Source of the DNA: Ichthyophis bannanicus
Lineage: Eukaryota; Chordata; Amphibia; Gymnophiona; Ichthyophiidae
DNA: 64,000 bases
Assembly (NCBI GenBank): GCA_033557465.1
Contig: CM066044.1
Location: 197,214,184 to 197,278,183 of the forward strand
Direction of reading: 5' to 3'
Shown here: piece by piece, positions 21,320 to 31,815 of the stretch
How the letters are laid out: every line of letters starts with the position of its first letter
Numbering within the stretch: the stretch's first letter is position 1
Notes under the pieces: model-generated
What the model saw: the letters and a program-made list of their open reading frames with translations, nothing else
The model's database searches: none
What the model was told of the DNA's origin: nothing
Made by a program: the position numbers and the translations under genes

Positions 21320-21895
21320 TGTTTTCCTCTTGCTCACTAGGTTACAGAGGGATCTCAGTCAGGATAATAGGTCATTCCTATATCTACTGAGCAAGACGGA
21401 GGGCGGTGGGAGACATTTCATCAAGCAACTCTGTTTCCATCCAGACATCATGCATATACAGTGGATGGGCAAGAGGGGGATGCAGTGGGAGCAGCTGAGG
21501 CCTGCGCTCAATGGCCAGTGCAAAGGACACCACCCACTAGACTTCAATGTCCTACACTTTGGGCGGTAATGATCTAGTGTCCACTAAGGGCATAAATCTT
21601 ATCATCCGGATCAAGGTGGACATAGCCTAGATACATGCTGAGCTGGGGGCAGGCATCATATGATTGCTGGTCATCCCCTGGCAGAAGTGGATGGGGCAGA
21701 ATGGCCAAAGGTTATCGAGAAGAGCAGGAAGAAGCTGAACAAGGAAATTGGGAACTTTGTGCGGGCTATGGGAAGGGGTAGTTTTGGAATACGAGGGCAT
21801 ACTGGTGGAAGGAGCAGCAGTATACTCAGGGGATGGTGTCCACTTGAACAAGATTGGATTGGAATTGTTCAATGAGGGCTTGTGGTGGGCCGTTG
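21320..21895 (+). pseudogene. Ngaro SGNH-hydrolase-like ORF
   Basis: Broken ORF after the recombinase. Block WMGKRGMQWEQLRPAL (near 21463) is followed, after a frame change, by LGGNDLVSTKGINLIIRIKV (near 21560; the GGND block of SGNH/GDSL esterases), VIPWQKWMGQNGQRLSR (near 21672) and SGDGVHLNKIGLELFNEGL (near 21830; the terminal D-x-x-H dyad). Vertebrate Ngaro elements are known to carry such an ORF; its substrate and role are unknown. Stops and frameshifts make this copy inactive. Confidence 0.75.
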
Positions 21896-22330
21896 GTTCA
21901 GTACTTGCTATGGGGTGAGTCGGGACCTCGCCAAAAAAAGGGGGGGGGGAGTACCACAGAGAGAAAAGGGTGGGCCAGGTACCAGGGCCAGGGTTGTCTG
22001 GCCTCAGTTATCATGACTATAGAACATGTAGGGCACTCAAGCACCAACACAGAGCGGTTGGGGACAGGGGTGAAAAGGACGAGGCCTTGGCCATGGTGAG
22101 GGCCAAGGCCACCAAACCAGGTGACAAAAGTGGTGCTACCCCTCCACGTCAATCAGGTGATTGTTACTGTTATTGGGATGGTTGTTATAGTTATGACTGT
22201 TAGCACTGCAATTATTGTTGTATCTAACACTATTACTGTACAACGCTGTTACTGTGTTCCGCAAGCTGTAGCTCTTGAAATCCACTAATAAAGGCGATTT
22301 TGAAACGTTTGAGCAGACCATTTTGTAGGG

Positions 22331-23728
22331 GGAAGAGGGGTAGGGGATGGGGAGGGGAAAATGGAATGGGACCAGAAACCAGTCCAGCAAGCCCCAGGTT
22401 ATGTTTCTCAAAATTCTAGAGAACTCTCTGATTTTCAGTGCTCAATAGGTTGGGTCAGTAAGAAGATAAGCCTGAGACAAAAGGTAAGGGGTTTATTGGT
22501 CATTAGGCACCATAAGGCTAAGATAAAACTTTGTCCACTAGAAGGCACTTGTGGAACATTGTTTACTTCACAAGAACCTCTGGAGTAACATAAGAAAATT
22601 CATCTGAACCCAAGCCCACAGGCTGAAAGGATAGGAATGTCACTCTTCTATAGCTTTGCAGCAGCTATAGCAGTACTTTAAGAAGTGGAAATGTCACAGT
22701 GTTTCTGAAACTGAAGGGCTTATATGACATGCTGATGCAAATGACAGGCAGCAGCGTATAAATAATGGAGGCTTTGATACCTTGGGGAAGTGTATAACCT
22801 TGTAATACTATGAATGAAAAATGGATTATGCAGAAATAAACCAAAACTGTAACACTAATTTGCTAATGCCTCAGAAGCAGACCTCACATGATGCCGTATG
22901 CCCCTACTTACCTGTTCAGCAGGTTGTCAAAGCAAGTAACCGCATTATCTCTCTGAGCTGCAATAACCAGGCAGGGGCCATCCATTAACAGGGAGCACTG
23001 CAGGAGAGGGAGAACACAATCCTGTTACTGAGCAGAACAGGGACAAGACGAGTTGCTGCAGGACAATTTTAATATGTATATTGCTGTTTTTCTGAACCAC
23101 TTTGAACAGCTTCCAAGTAGATAGATATAAATGTCTACCAAACAGCTTTGTATTTATTTATAAAGTTCAAACTTTTGAGCTTGGTGCATGTGTCTGCTTT
23201 TTCACTTCCAGGCATTATATACACACAGCACTTTTATATTACTGGATAGAAGTTGCAACACAGAATTATAAAATACCAGAAAGTATTCCCTGGTGGCTAT
23301 ATAAACATATGAATATCCTGGCTGAATATTACTTCTAAGTCAGACCACTGAATATGTGACCCTAATTTTATGGGGGTAATTTTCTAAGCTTTTTCTGTGG
23401 GTAAAAGCATTTTGGGAGTAATTTTAGAAGAAGCCACATAGTTACTTGCCATCTATATGCACAAATCACTTATGTGCTTACTTTAGCTGGTCACTATTCT
23501 ATAAGTATGCACATAAGGCCAATGGCACATACTTTCACTGTGGGCATGTGCACAGCATGGGCAAAGTACATAACTATGCACATATTTTATGTAATACAGG
23601 CATACATGCATTAGATACACACAGACATATACACCAGTCATAGGGCTGGTCTAAGTGTTTGCACCTAGATTTAATGTATGTTTTCAACAATTCATGCCCC
23701 TATTTTATAAAGAAAAGTATGCACATAT
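22331..23728. other. no gene recognised; old repeat debris
   Basis: No ORF with a recognisable domain. Short pieces such as TTTGTATTTATTTATAAAG near 23146 and the repetitive purine/ATGCAC-rich text at 23440-23650 look like decayed repeat tails, but cannot be assigned. Confidence 0.45.
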
Positions 23729-23964
23729 AACAAAGTTACTCACCTGTAGCAGGATAAGTCCTCACACATGGATGATGTCACCAACAAAGCTTTTAGAGTA
23801 GTCCTGTTGCACATGCATGCATAGTCTCGCCTGCCGCACCTTGCTTCATCCTCCTCAGTCTGGTAACCAGCTTAGCAGAATATAACCCTAAGGGGAGGTA
23901 GGAGGGATTCTGAAGAATATCCTGCTGTTCATGAGAACACCTGCTGCAGGTGAGTAACTTTGTT
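23729..23964. mobile_element. short element with DIRS-like inverted ends
   Basis: A 236-bp unit whose ends are inverted copies (AACAAAGTTACTCACCTG at the left and its complement at the right). The ends share the string TTACTC.CCTGTAGCAGG...AAGTCCTCAC with the DIRS terminal repeat at 34139-34200. It has no ORF. It looks like a MITE-sized deletion derivative, or a pair of terminal repeats, of that DIRS family. It interrupts or abuts the 5' end of the next CR1. Confidence 0.6.
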
Positions 23965-23984
23965 ATCCAGAAAGAGGTCCCAAT

Positions 23985-24835
23985 GCCAGTTGAAGGACCG
24001 GTTCCATGTGCAGGGTGCCTGCATGCTGAAGATCTGAGGAAACAAGTGGAGGAACTCAGAGAGGAGGTGGCGAGGCTGAGGAGCATTCAAAACAGTGAGA
24101 AGTACATTGATGATATGCTTCTTTCAGCAACCAAGCTCTCCAGCAGAAGAGAAGATGGGTGCCGACAGAATGACGAAGGTTGGAATCACCAATCCAACTT
24201 CTCCAGCCCTTGAATTGGAGAACCATTATGCAGCCCTGGAAGTGGAGGAGGTGAAAGCATCCTAGAAAGGGATGAACCAGAGCTCAAGTACCCCAAAGTT
24301 GCAGAATCAGTGACCACAAGGAAGCGAAGGGTAGTGGTGGTTGGTGACTCTCTTCTGAGGGGTACTGAGGCATCCATCTGCCGACCAGACTTGATGTCCA
24401 GAGAGGTATACTGTCGGAGAGTTTGCCGAGACTCATCAAGCCCACTGACTATTACCCAATGTTGCTAATCCATGTCGGAATAAATGATACTGCCAAGTAT
24501 CCCTCTGAGCGTATAAAGAGTGACTTCATGGCTCTGGGACAGAGGGTGAAGCAGTTAGGTGCATAGGTGGTGTTCTCTTCAATCCTCTCTGTTAAGGGTA
24601 AAGGCCAAGGCAGAGAAGCTCGCATCCTGGAGATGAGTGCATGACTGCATGGATGGTGTCATCGAGAGCGTTTTGGTTTCCTAGACCATGGGATGCTGTT
24701 CCAAGGGTTGCAGAGCAGAGATGGCATCCATCTGTACAAGAAAGGTTGATGCGTCTTCAGTAGTAGACTGGCTAATCTACTGAAGAGGGCTTTTAAACTA
24801 GATTTGTTGGGGATGGGTGAAGAAAGCCCCCAGGT
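23985..24835 (+). pseudogene. CR1 ORF1 with SGNH-esterase-like domain, broken
   Basis: N-terminal part (23985-24180): a CAGCLHAEDLRKQVEELREE segment with a Cys pair and a heptad-like coiled coil. After a frame change, KRRVVVVGDSLLRGTEASIC (near 24328; the GDS block), then MLLIHVGINDTAKYPSERIK (near 24460; the GxND block), QRVKQLGA, and a DGIHLYKKG segment (near 24730; the D-x-x-H dyad region). This matches the esterase-type ORF1 described for some CR1 elements, thought to act in the ribonucleoprotein. At least three stops or frame changes break it here. Confidence 0.78.
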
Positions 24836-25191
24836 AAGTGATACATTAAATACCTTTATGGAAATGGGTAATAGGAGTAACATATGGAAAGCAGTGTGTA
24901 TAAATGCCCGTAGCATGGGAAATAAGATCCCTGATGTTGAAGCTTTGGTGGGAGTGGCCGACTTGGATTTAGTGGCAGTTACAGAAACATGGTTCACAGA
25001 AAACCATGACTGGGATGTAACTATTCCTAGCTATACTTTATTCAGAAAGGACAGGGGAGGAAGAAGGGGAGGAGGAGTGGCACTATATGTAAAAAATACT
25101 ATTAAAGCTTTGGAATTACAGAGCTTAAAAGGGAGAGAGGAGGCACTGTGGGTTAAACTAGAAAGAGGGAAAGAGAAATCTATTTGTATTG
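24804..25191 (+). pseudogene. CR1 endonuclease, N-terminal part
   Basis: Open frame carrying AVCINARSMGNKIPDVEALV (Asn block), LDLVAVTETWFTENHDWDVT (Glu block), GGGVALYVKNTIKALELQSL and KEKSICI. It is cut inside the conserved SICIGVIYRPP strand by the solo LTR; the missing MIYRPPSQEEEVDRELIED appears immediately after the LTR at 26568. Before interruption this frame was open. Confidence 0.85.
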
Positions 25192-26563
25192 TGTGATGCA
25201 GCGGACCCTCTTGAAGAGAGAGAAAAAGTTTTAAAACCAGAAAAAGGCAAGCACAACTTGCAATATTGGGAGGATCCATCTAGGGGGAGCAGGAGAGTCG
25301 AGAGAGAGACTGAGAAACCACGCCCCTCTGGGCGGGACGCAAGCCCAGACAGCTTCTTTTTGAACAGAGGCAGGTCTGACTTAGGGAGAGAGGAGGAGAA
25401 GGACCAAAGCAGCAGCCAAAGCAAAAGCAGCAGCCAGAACCAGAGTAGAGGAGGCCAAGAGGAAGGCAAATACACTGGCAAGAGCAGAAAGAAGCAGAGT
25501 CCTGAGCAGAAAGCAAAGCAGGAACTTCAACCAGAGTTGGAGTGGAATAAGGAACAGAGGAAAAACCAAGAGAAGTACTGGGACCGCAAGGGAGTACCTG
25601 GCAGAAGGTCCTCACAGCAGCCGTGGAATAAAGAGGTTCGTCCACTTTCAGAGGTGGGAAATGTTTGTTTGGAAGAAAGAAAACATCCTTACCACTTTGG
25701 TCTGAAGTCTAAGGAAAGACCGCAGGAGAGCCTGAGCACTGCTGCGCTGAAGCCAAACCAAAGTAGGCCTCAAGCCTTACTAGAAAGAAGGAAAAGAAGC
25801 CTCAAAGGTAAAACTCTTATTACTGATAATTACCTTCAGAAGCCTAAAGTATGGGGAAGACAGTGGGAAGAGGATTACTGTTACCCTAAACATTCTTATA
25901 AGCAAGACTATGAAAGAAGTTTGCCTAAGAAGAGAAGTTTGAGTGGGATATCTTTTTATGAATCTGCTTTTGAACCTCTAATCAGAGAGGGACCGTTGTA
26001 CTGCAAAACTCCTGGAGACCGACGCCCAAAGCTAAATGCTAGGCATTGGGACATAGTGCAACAAGTATATATGAAACCCGATTACGATTACCCTGATGTT
26101 ACAGATTCAGAGGCTTCTGAGGTTGAATCCATGCAAGTAGGATCAGAGGGGGAAGAATCAGATAATGCAATGGATTGTACATATTGTGCCTCGGGGAGTG
26201 TTGAATATATCTCCAATGTATCAGATAACTAAGTGAAGGAAGTTTATTGTTTTTGTACAAATGTTCTGTGAAGATAACAGCCTTTACTTTATTGCTTGCT
26301 TTTATTTTTTCCTATCCTGAAGTAAGGACATTTCAGTTGTTACCATAACCAATCCTTTTGAACCGTTTTGTGCAAGAAAGGGAAATAAAGCCTTTAACTT
26401 TCCCTCCACTCTGTGCATTTGTTCTTTGAGCGTTGGTTAAAAGGAAGCCACAAGGAATAACCACCCTTAACCCTTGCAGCATAGGCCAACCTCAACCCTC
26501 ACCTTTTTTGTGTCCGGGTCCCTCTCGGGTCTACTACCCCTCTACAGAGGGTGCCCTGCGACA
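25192..26563 (+). mobile_element. solo LTR (gypsy/retrovirus-like) with long ORF
   Basis: A 1372-bp insertion with LTR ends TGTGATGC...GCGACA, flanked by a 4-bp direct repeat ATTG (25188-25191 and 26564-26567). The CR1 endonuclease reads continuously on each side, so the limits are firm. A polyadenylation-signal-like AATAAAGCC lies near 26384. No internal region is present, which fits LTR-LTR recombination. Unusually, 75 per cent of the LTR is one open frame (separate entry). Confidence 0.88.
25195..26232 (+). CDS. ORF inside solo LTR, unknown function
   Basis: About 346 codons open from the LTR start to a TAA at 26230-26232. I recognise no domain. The first 200 residues are hydrophilic and rich in Lys, Arg, Glu, Gln and Ser (EEEKDQSSSQSKSSSQNQS; GKYTGKSRKKQSPEQKAKQ). 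The C-terminal third has more complex composition (GISFYESAFEPLIREGPLYC) and ends in an acidic tail with EASEVESMQVGSEGEESDN and AMDCTYC. There is no in-frame ATG before about residue 290, so a non-ATG start, splicing from elsewhere or loss of the start must be assumed; purine-rich sequence may also stay open by chance. It resembles the LTR ORF at 36799-37617 in position and in its end. Confidence 0.45.
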   Translation, partial: DAADPLEEREKVLKPEKGKHNLQYWEDPSRGSRRVERETEKPRPSGRDASPDSFFLNRGRSDLGREEEKDQSSSQSKSSSQNQSRGGQEEGKYTGKSRKKQSPEQKAKQELQPELEWNKEQRKNQEKYWDRKGVPGRRSSQQPWNKEVRPLSEVGNVCLEERKHPYHFGLKSKERPQESLSTAALKPNQSRPQALLERRKRSLKGKTLITDNYLQKPKVWGRQWEEDYCYPKHSYKQDYERSLPKKRSLSGISFYESAFEPLIREGPLYCKTPGDRRPKLNARHWDIVQQVYMKPDYDYPDVTDSEASEVESMQVGSEGEESDNAMDCTYCASGSVEYISNVSDN

Positions 26564-26567
26564 ATTG

Positions 26568-26940
26568 GCATGATATACAGACCTCCCTCACAAGAGGAGG
26601 AGGTGGACAGAGAGTTAATTGAAGACATACACAGCATTGCTAGGAAAGGGGAAGTGCTACTGATAGGGTATTTCAATATGCCAGATGCTGATTGGCACAT
26701 TCCTCCTGCAGTATCCTCTATGTATGCGGAAATATCTCTTTACCGAAAGAGTGGTGGATCCGTGGAATAGTCTCCCAGTGGAGGTGGTGGAAATGAGGAC
26801 AGTAACTGAATTCAAAAAAGCATGGGACAAACACAGAGGATCTCTAAAGGGAAAAAGGGGACTGTTGTAGTTGTTGATATGGAAGGACAGACTAGATAGG
26901 CCATGTGGTCTTTTTCTGTCATCATATTTCTATGTTTCTT
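26568..26940 (+). pseudogene. CR1 3' portion with internal deletion
   Basis: Resumes the endonuclease after the solo LTR (GMIYRPPSQEEEVDRELIED, GEVLLIGYFNMPDADWHIPP, a decayed GDFN block). Near 26709 it jumps directly to the RT C-terminal block RKYLFTERVVDPWNSLPVEV and the CR1 3' end (TTTCTGTCATCATATTTCTATG near 26915). The whole RT is deleted between. Confidence 0.85.
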
Positions 26941-26944
26941 TAAA

Positions 26945-27260
26945 CAGGCCTTACAGTAGGTAGGTAGAGCAAAAATGAGGTAGAACAAAACAAAAGAAAA
27001 AAATGGGACCAGGGAGGATGGAGTTGGATTGTAATCCCTGAACAGATTTTGAAGTACACTTTGGCTAAATCTGCTGCCATATCAAAAGTCCTTTTCCAAG
27101 CAGTAGTGAGATGTTCATATGGGGACCGAGGTCCAAGTTGCAGCCCTGTATTCTGAATTTACTACTGCCAAAAACAAGACCTTCAGTCCACAGGTATCTA
27201 GTGGCTCAAAAGGAGTCATCAGCTGAGTCAAAACTATGTTGAGGTCCCAAGATGCCGGAG
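26945..27260 (-). pseudogene. DIRS tyrosine recombinase C-terminal fragment
   Basis: Minus-strand fragment with DDSFEPLDTCGLKVLFLAVV (near 27205), matching APLEPLDSCPLKFLTWKVLF of the second DIRS element, and a plus-strand segment GATGGAGTTG.ATTGTAATCC near 27015 that parallels 34395-34420. It is truncated by L2 sequence at about 27260. Confidence 0.6.
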
Positions 27261-28310
27261 GAGGGGGGAGGGAGCAGGGAGCCGGAGGAGAGGCTGGTGT
27301 TGAACATAGCATGTTTAAATGGGAGGAGGGCCAGAGAAGGTTCAGATAACCAATAAGGAGGGATAGGGTCAGAGGGACAGATAGTCTTGCAGGAAGAGGA
27401 GATGGCTTTGGATAGTTCTGGAGATGAAACTGGACGGAAAGAAGACCTGATATGGGATAGGGAAGGGGTGGAGGTGATGGGGTACAGGCACAATATTGGG
27501 GGTGGTTGGAGGTAGAGGAGAAGGGCAAGTAGGGAAGGTAAAGCAGAGAGTCTGGATTTTTTTTGAGTATTAAGTGGCTAAGAGAAAAGATTCTGGGGAG
27601 GTGGCAGGGGGAGCCTCAGAGGAGGAAGTATGGGGAGTAGAGAGAGAACAAAGGACAGAGTAAAGCTGGTAGGTGGTAATGGAGGAGGAGGAGACTAGGT
27701 TAGTGTAATAGGTGTGCTTTGAATTGGTGATGAGGGAGCGATAGTGCTTGTGGCATTGACAAAATTGATGTAGAGATTCTGGAGTGGGGCGCTTGACTCA
27801 TAAGCATTCAGCTCGATGGAGATGGGTGCAATGAAGACTTAGACCAGGCTGATACCAGAGGTGATGGGGTGATTGTATGCAGAGGGGGGGATAGGATGGC
27901 TATAACCGCTTTAATGCAGAAGTTAGAGCAGTATGCCAAGTCTGGGCCTGGAGATCCGAAGGGAGGGTGAGGAAATCTGGTGAGAAGAGCAGGTCAGGAT
28001 GGGAACTGCTGAAGTGTAGAGGGAGTAATAGTAACATAGTATATGATGGCAGATAAAGACCAGCATGGTCCATCTAGTCTGCCCAGAAAAGTGGCAAGAG
28101 TAGGTGCATGTAATGTGGCATGATAAATGAGTTGGACCAGAAGCAGAAGGGGCCATGGACGAAGATGAATTGGGATGGAGTTGGAGGGAGAAAAGAAGGC
28201 AGAGAGGGTTGAGAGGGTAGTGGGCGAAAAGGAAGAGCCAAAAAGTGTGATGATCAGGTGGGCCCGGCAGTATGACTGGTACAGTGAACATATTGGAGAA
28301 GTGAGAGATC
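27261..28310 (-). pseudogene. L2-like LINE 5'/RT fragment
   Basis: Minus-strand text SSFRPVSSPELSKAISSSCK, followed by CPSDPIPPYWL and a FNTSLSSGSLLP segment (27300-27430), is the start of the L2-clade RT domain. Upstream sequence to 28000 is degenerate. At 28030-28095 a string AACATAGTATATGATGGCAG followed by GGTCCATCTAGTCTGCCC resembles a CR1-type 3' end and is probably a separate insertion. Nothing is functional. Confidence 0.55.
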
Positions 28311-29396
28311 GGCCAGGTGGGTGAGAGAGCCTCTCCAGGATGCAGTGCAAAGGTACAGTTATAGCTTCTTTCGGAGGTGAAGGGTACTGAAGGATTTTCA
28401 GTTCCACTGCTCAAGGCTCCTCTTCAACCTCGATAGTAAAGGGGAAAGCTTCCCCATGTCCCTCACAAAGTCCAGGAATCATAAGTCCGACGCTCGTGCA
28501 GTGGTGAGGGATCTGAAGGAATGTCCCGATACCACACTTTCTCAGGTGATTCTTCCTCCGTTTTCTAATCATCAGACTTCAAAAGGAACTCAAAGCAACG
28601 ATGCGATTCCTCTCAATGCCGATGTGAGTGGGCTTTCACCCATGGCTCAGCATCATCCTTCGATGCTGACTGGGTGTGAGGCTGGTCTTTCTGGGGGTGC
28701 TCCTAACTGAAGGAAAGCTGTTGGTCCGATGCTCCATGTCGCCGTGCAAAGCTGAAGCCTTGGCGGAGGCCTTTGAGGGCATAGATGCAGAGGACTCAGA
28801 GGAACCGAATAGCGATTCTCATTGCTTTTCCCAGACCCAAAGCCCTTTGCGTGTCATCTGAAGGCAGAGAGCACAAGATGAGGGCTGCTGGTAAGGCCCA
28901 ACGCACTGCAAACAGTTGTGGGAGTTGGTCACTGATATCGTCTGGCCACATTGGGTGCATTTTTTAAATTCACTGACCAGCTTTAGACATGTTGGGGAAG
29001 ACTGCTTCCGCCAAGTCAAATGACGTCAATGTTTGGGCCGACCATGGGGCATGAGAGAACATACCTCTGTGCCTCAAAAAAGAGAGAGAAAAATAAACCC
29101 AAAGAAAATACAGTGCTGAGGCACTGATGCTCCCAGAAATGGGCGGAAAGACTAACAAAGGAATGTGACCATAAAAGAAAAAAAAAAAGACAAAAATCAT
29201 ACCGAAAGCTATCAACTCTTTCCAGGGTGTCAGACTACATCCAAATAAAAAAGAAGACTAAGGTAACGATGACTCCTTCGGATGGGAAGACCAGCATGCA
29301 TGCATGGTGCACCTCCAAAGGCTTCTTTTGGAAGCTGGGAAGTGTTCTGGCGTGGGGGTCCATTGGCGACATCACCCATTAAGTGAGGACTGATTC
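28311..29396 (-). pseudogene. DIRS gag fragment with Cys/His motif
   Basis: Minus-strand remnants of a DIRS gag. At 28819-29019 a motif CTQCGQ..(H)NCLQC, followed by SSCALCLQMT, gives Cys pairs and a His spaced as in vertebrate DIRS gag proteins, presumably a nucleic-acid-binding zinc motif. At 29369-29396 the string CATCACCCATTAAGTGAGGA matches the terminal repeat of the second DIRS family, marking the old element end. Confidence 0.6.
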
Positions 29397-31815
29397 CAGA
29401 GAAAGGAGTGGCCGTGAGGAAGGAAGCCCAACCGCTGTGGTGGTCCAAACCTCTCCGGCTGAAACTTATGCATTTTCCAAAAACTTCTCGTACAGGAAGA
29501 AGATGACTTAGTTCCCCACAGCTTAGCTGCAGGCAAATGTGACACTTTGGTCTCCTCAAAATCTTTCACCAGCTTCTCTAAGGTCTCCCCTAAAAGGAAC
29601 TTCCACTTGAATGGAAGCTTGCTAAGCTGGCCCTTGGAAACTACATCAGCTGACCAATTATGTAGGCACAAAAGCCTGCAAACCGTAACCACTGGCGCCA
29701 GGTTCTTTGCTGATGCCTGAATCAAGTCCATAAAGAGCATGCGCTAGAAATGCAGAGCCTGGCTCTAGCTAAGCCACCTCCGATAGGGAGTCATGAAGGT
29801 CCTGAACACTCTCAGGGAGCTTCTGAGACTACCGCAAACAGGCTCAGGCCATGTATGCTCCATAAATGGATGGTTGTAAAGCCAATGCAGAAACCTCAAA
29901 GGATTGCTTCAGCATAGCCTCCAGTTTTCTATCCTGTAAATCCCACAGTGCTGCACCACCTTCCACCAGAATGGTAGTTTTCTTTGTGATGGCCTTCACC
30001 AGCACATCCATCATTAGAAAACGGAAAAGTTCCTTCACATCCAATGGAATGGGGTAAAAATGTGCCCTAGATCTGTGCATTCACAGCTTTGCCTCTGGCT
30101 TCTCTCACCTAGCCTCAATCATGTCCCTGATGGCCCTATAGAGCTGAGTAAGATCTGGGCAGCTGACAGATACCCTCAAGTAAGGGATCCTCCACTACCC
30201 CCTCTGAAATGTTCAGAGCCACCATGCTTTGAGAGATTAGGTTCGCCATCTTGTCCCTATCAAAAACTCTTGCTATCATGGGATCCTCTCCTGGAGGGAT
30301 CTTGTCCTCCTCAAGGTTCCCCTCCTGTGAATCCCTCCAAACAATCCAATGGCCCCTCCAGAAGATCATCTGACCCACCCCCAAATCCATGGAGAGTTAA
30401 TCCTCCATATCCTCGCACCAGTCTCTCCGAGGCAGCATAAACACAGGCTTGGGAAGGTCCCTTCAACACAGACAATGCAGTTGCAGCCTTTCCTGGAGCC
30501 TGCACCATGCCCTGCTTTGTGCAGTAGACCTGATATAGAAGCAGCACAAACTCAGGAGTAAAAGGCACTCCAGGGCCACAGCCACCTACCTAGGGACATC
30601 TGCAATGACCACCCATGGCCCTGACTCTGCCTCAGGCAAAACCTCTTGTTTCTTCCTACACCCCTCCTTGGGAACACCGCTCTTCTGGCAGATCCCTTCT
30701 ATCTGTGCCCTTCTCTTCTACTGCCATCTCTAGACTTTGATCCTTCCACCTTGCTGTTCCTTGTGCCTGGAACAAACTACCTGAGTCTGTGCATCAGACT
30801 TAATCTCTGGCCCTTTTCAAATCCAGGTTGAAAACTCACCTCTGAGGACACTTTTGGATCCTGATCTGCTTAGTCTCCTATGTGTTTCCTTACCATTCCC
30901 CTAGATATATCCCTGCCCTCAGCTATTGTGTTGTCTGTCCTGACTAGATTGTAAGCTCTAATGAGCAGGAACCATCTTTTACGTGTGTCTGTCAGCACTA
31001 TGTCTGCCTTGTAGTGCTATACAAATGTTAAGTAGTAGTAGTAGTAAAACCAAGGCCTACCTAGCCCCCCCCCCCCCTCTACTGCGGTGCCTGACAAAAT
31101 GGTGGTGCTTCCTGCCAAAAAAAACAGATAATGCCACAGCTGAGGGGGCAAGGAAGCAGTAGCATCTGTGGACCCCGCCGTCAACATTGGCTCCCCTACT
31201 TCCTGCTCCAGCTGAAGAAGCTGCCTTTCAGCTGTGCAACCCTCCTGCTCACAGTCGCAGCAAAAACCAGGGTCAGACAATTGACTCCAGTGGCTGCGCG
31301 TGGCGACACAGGCCAAGTGCTGGGATGATATGTCTACAAGTTCCACCCACTTCCCCCACCAAGTCTGCCTTCAGTGCAGCAGAGATGAGCCCGGTACTCC
31401 ATCAGGCCACTGCTTCTCTCAGTCCCCGCTGCTCTGATTCTTTTCTTTTTTTTTTAAGCTTTTTAAAGGGTCAAGCACACAAACCTCACTGCAAAGAACA
31501 CTCAGTCCCATGGCAGGGACTGAAGCTCATGAACTAAAGGAGGCCTTCAACTTTTGGCCCTGGGCCCCCTACGGAGCTAAGCCAGGGTCAGGGAGATACT
31601 ACTGTATGGCTTTGGATTTTTTTTTTAAATAAGCCATCCAGTGCAGTCCAGGTGACACAGGAGCCTGAGCCGCCTCCAACAGTTGGAGACTACTAATCTG
31701 AAGAGGGCTGCACTGGATCTTTATAGGGTGATATCACAAAACCAGTGGGTCTCAGTCTCCATCTGCTGGTAGGATGGCATAAACCCCTGCACCTGGACTG
31801 GACTGGAGGGACAAC
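29397..31815 (-). pseudogene. DIRS gag region, second family, with end remnant
   Basis: Minus-strand gag-like text, best at 29372-29740 (VCRLLCLHNWSADVVSKGQL, KWKFLLGETLEKLVKDFEET) and 29844-30080 (VLVKAITKKTTILVEGGAAL, DLQDRKLEAMLKQSFEVSA). It is closely parallel to the gag of the DIRS element at 7.4-12.3 kb. A terminal-repeat-like stretch with CTCCATCTGCTGGTAGGATG and CTGGACTGGACTGGAGG lies near 31757-31810. An L2 tail interrupts it at 30640-31045. A poly-C tract lies at about 31065. Confidence 0.6.
30640..31045 (+). mobile_element. L2-type LINE 3' end
   Basis: Plus-strand remnant of the RT C-terminus (LFKSRLKTHL-type text near 30810-30840), followed by a 3' UTR with CTAGATTGTAAGCTCTAATG and CCTTGTAGTGCTATACAAAT and a (GTA)n tail at about 31031-31045. 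This is the characteristic terminal layout of L2-clade LINEs. Confidence 0.75.

Larger units (their letters stand above)
14065..22330 (+). mobile_element. Ngaro-like DIRS-order retrotransposon, split by CR1
   Basis: Plus-strand element of about 5 kb once the inserted CR1 (17884-21025) is set aside. Order: uncertain 5' region, RT, RNase H, tyrosine recombinase, then a separate SGNH-hydrolase-like ORF. That last ORF and the style of the recombinase are typical of vertebrate Ngaro elements. The 3' end lies near 22300, where an AATAAAGG stretch and loss of similarity occur. I could not confirm split direct repeats. The left boundary at the CR1 edge is approximate. Confidence 0.75.
23967..25191 (+). 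mobile_element. CR1-like LINE (first family), 5' portion
   Basis: Plus-strand copy of the family at 1458-4662. It contains ORF1 and the start of the ORF2 endonuclease and is cut at 25191 by a solo LTR. Its remainder is 26564-26940. The overlap with 4250-4662 (reverse complement) confirms the family. Confidence 0.88.
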
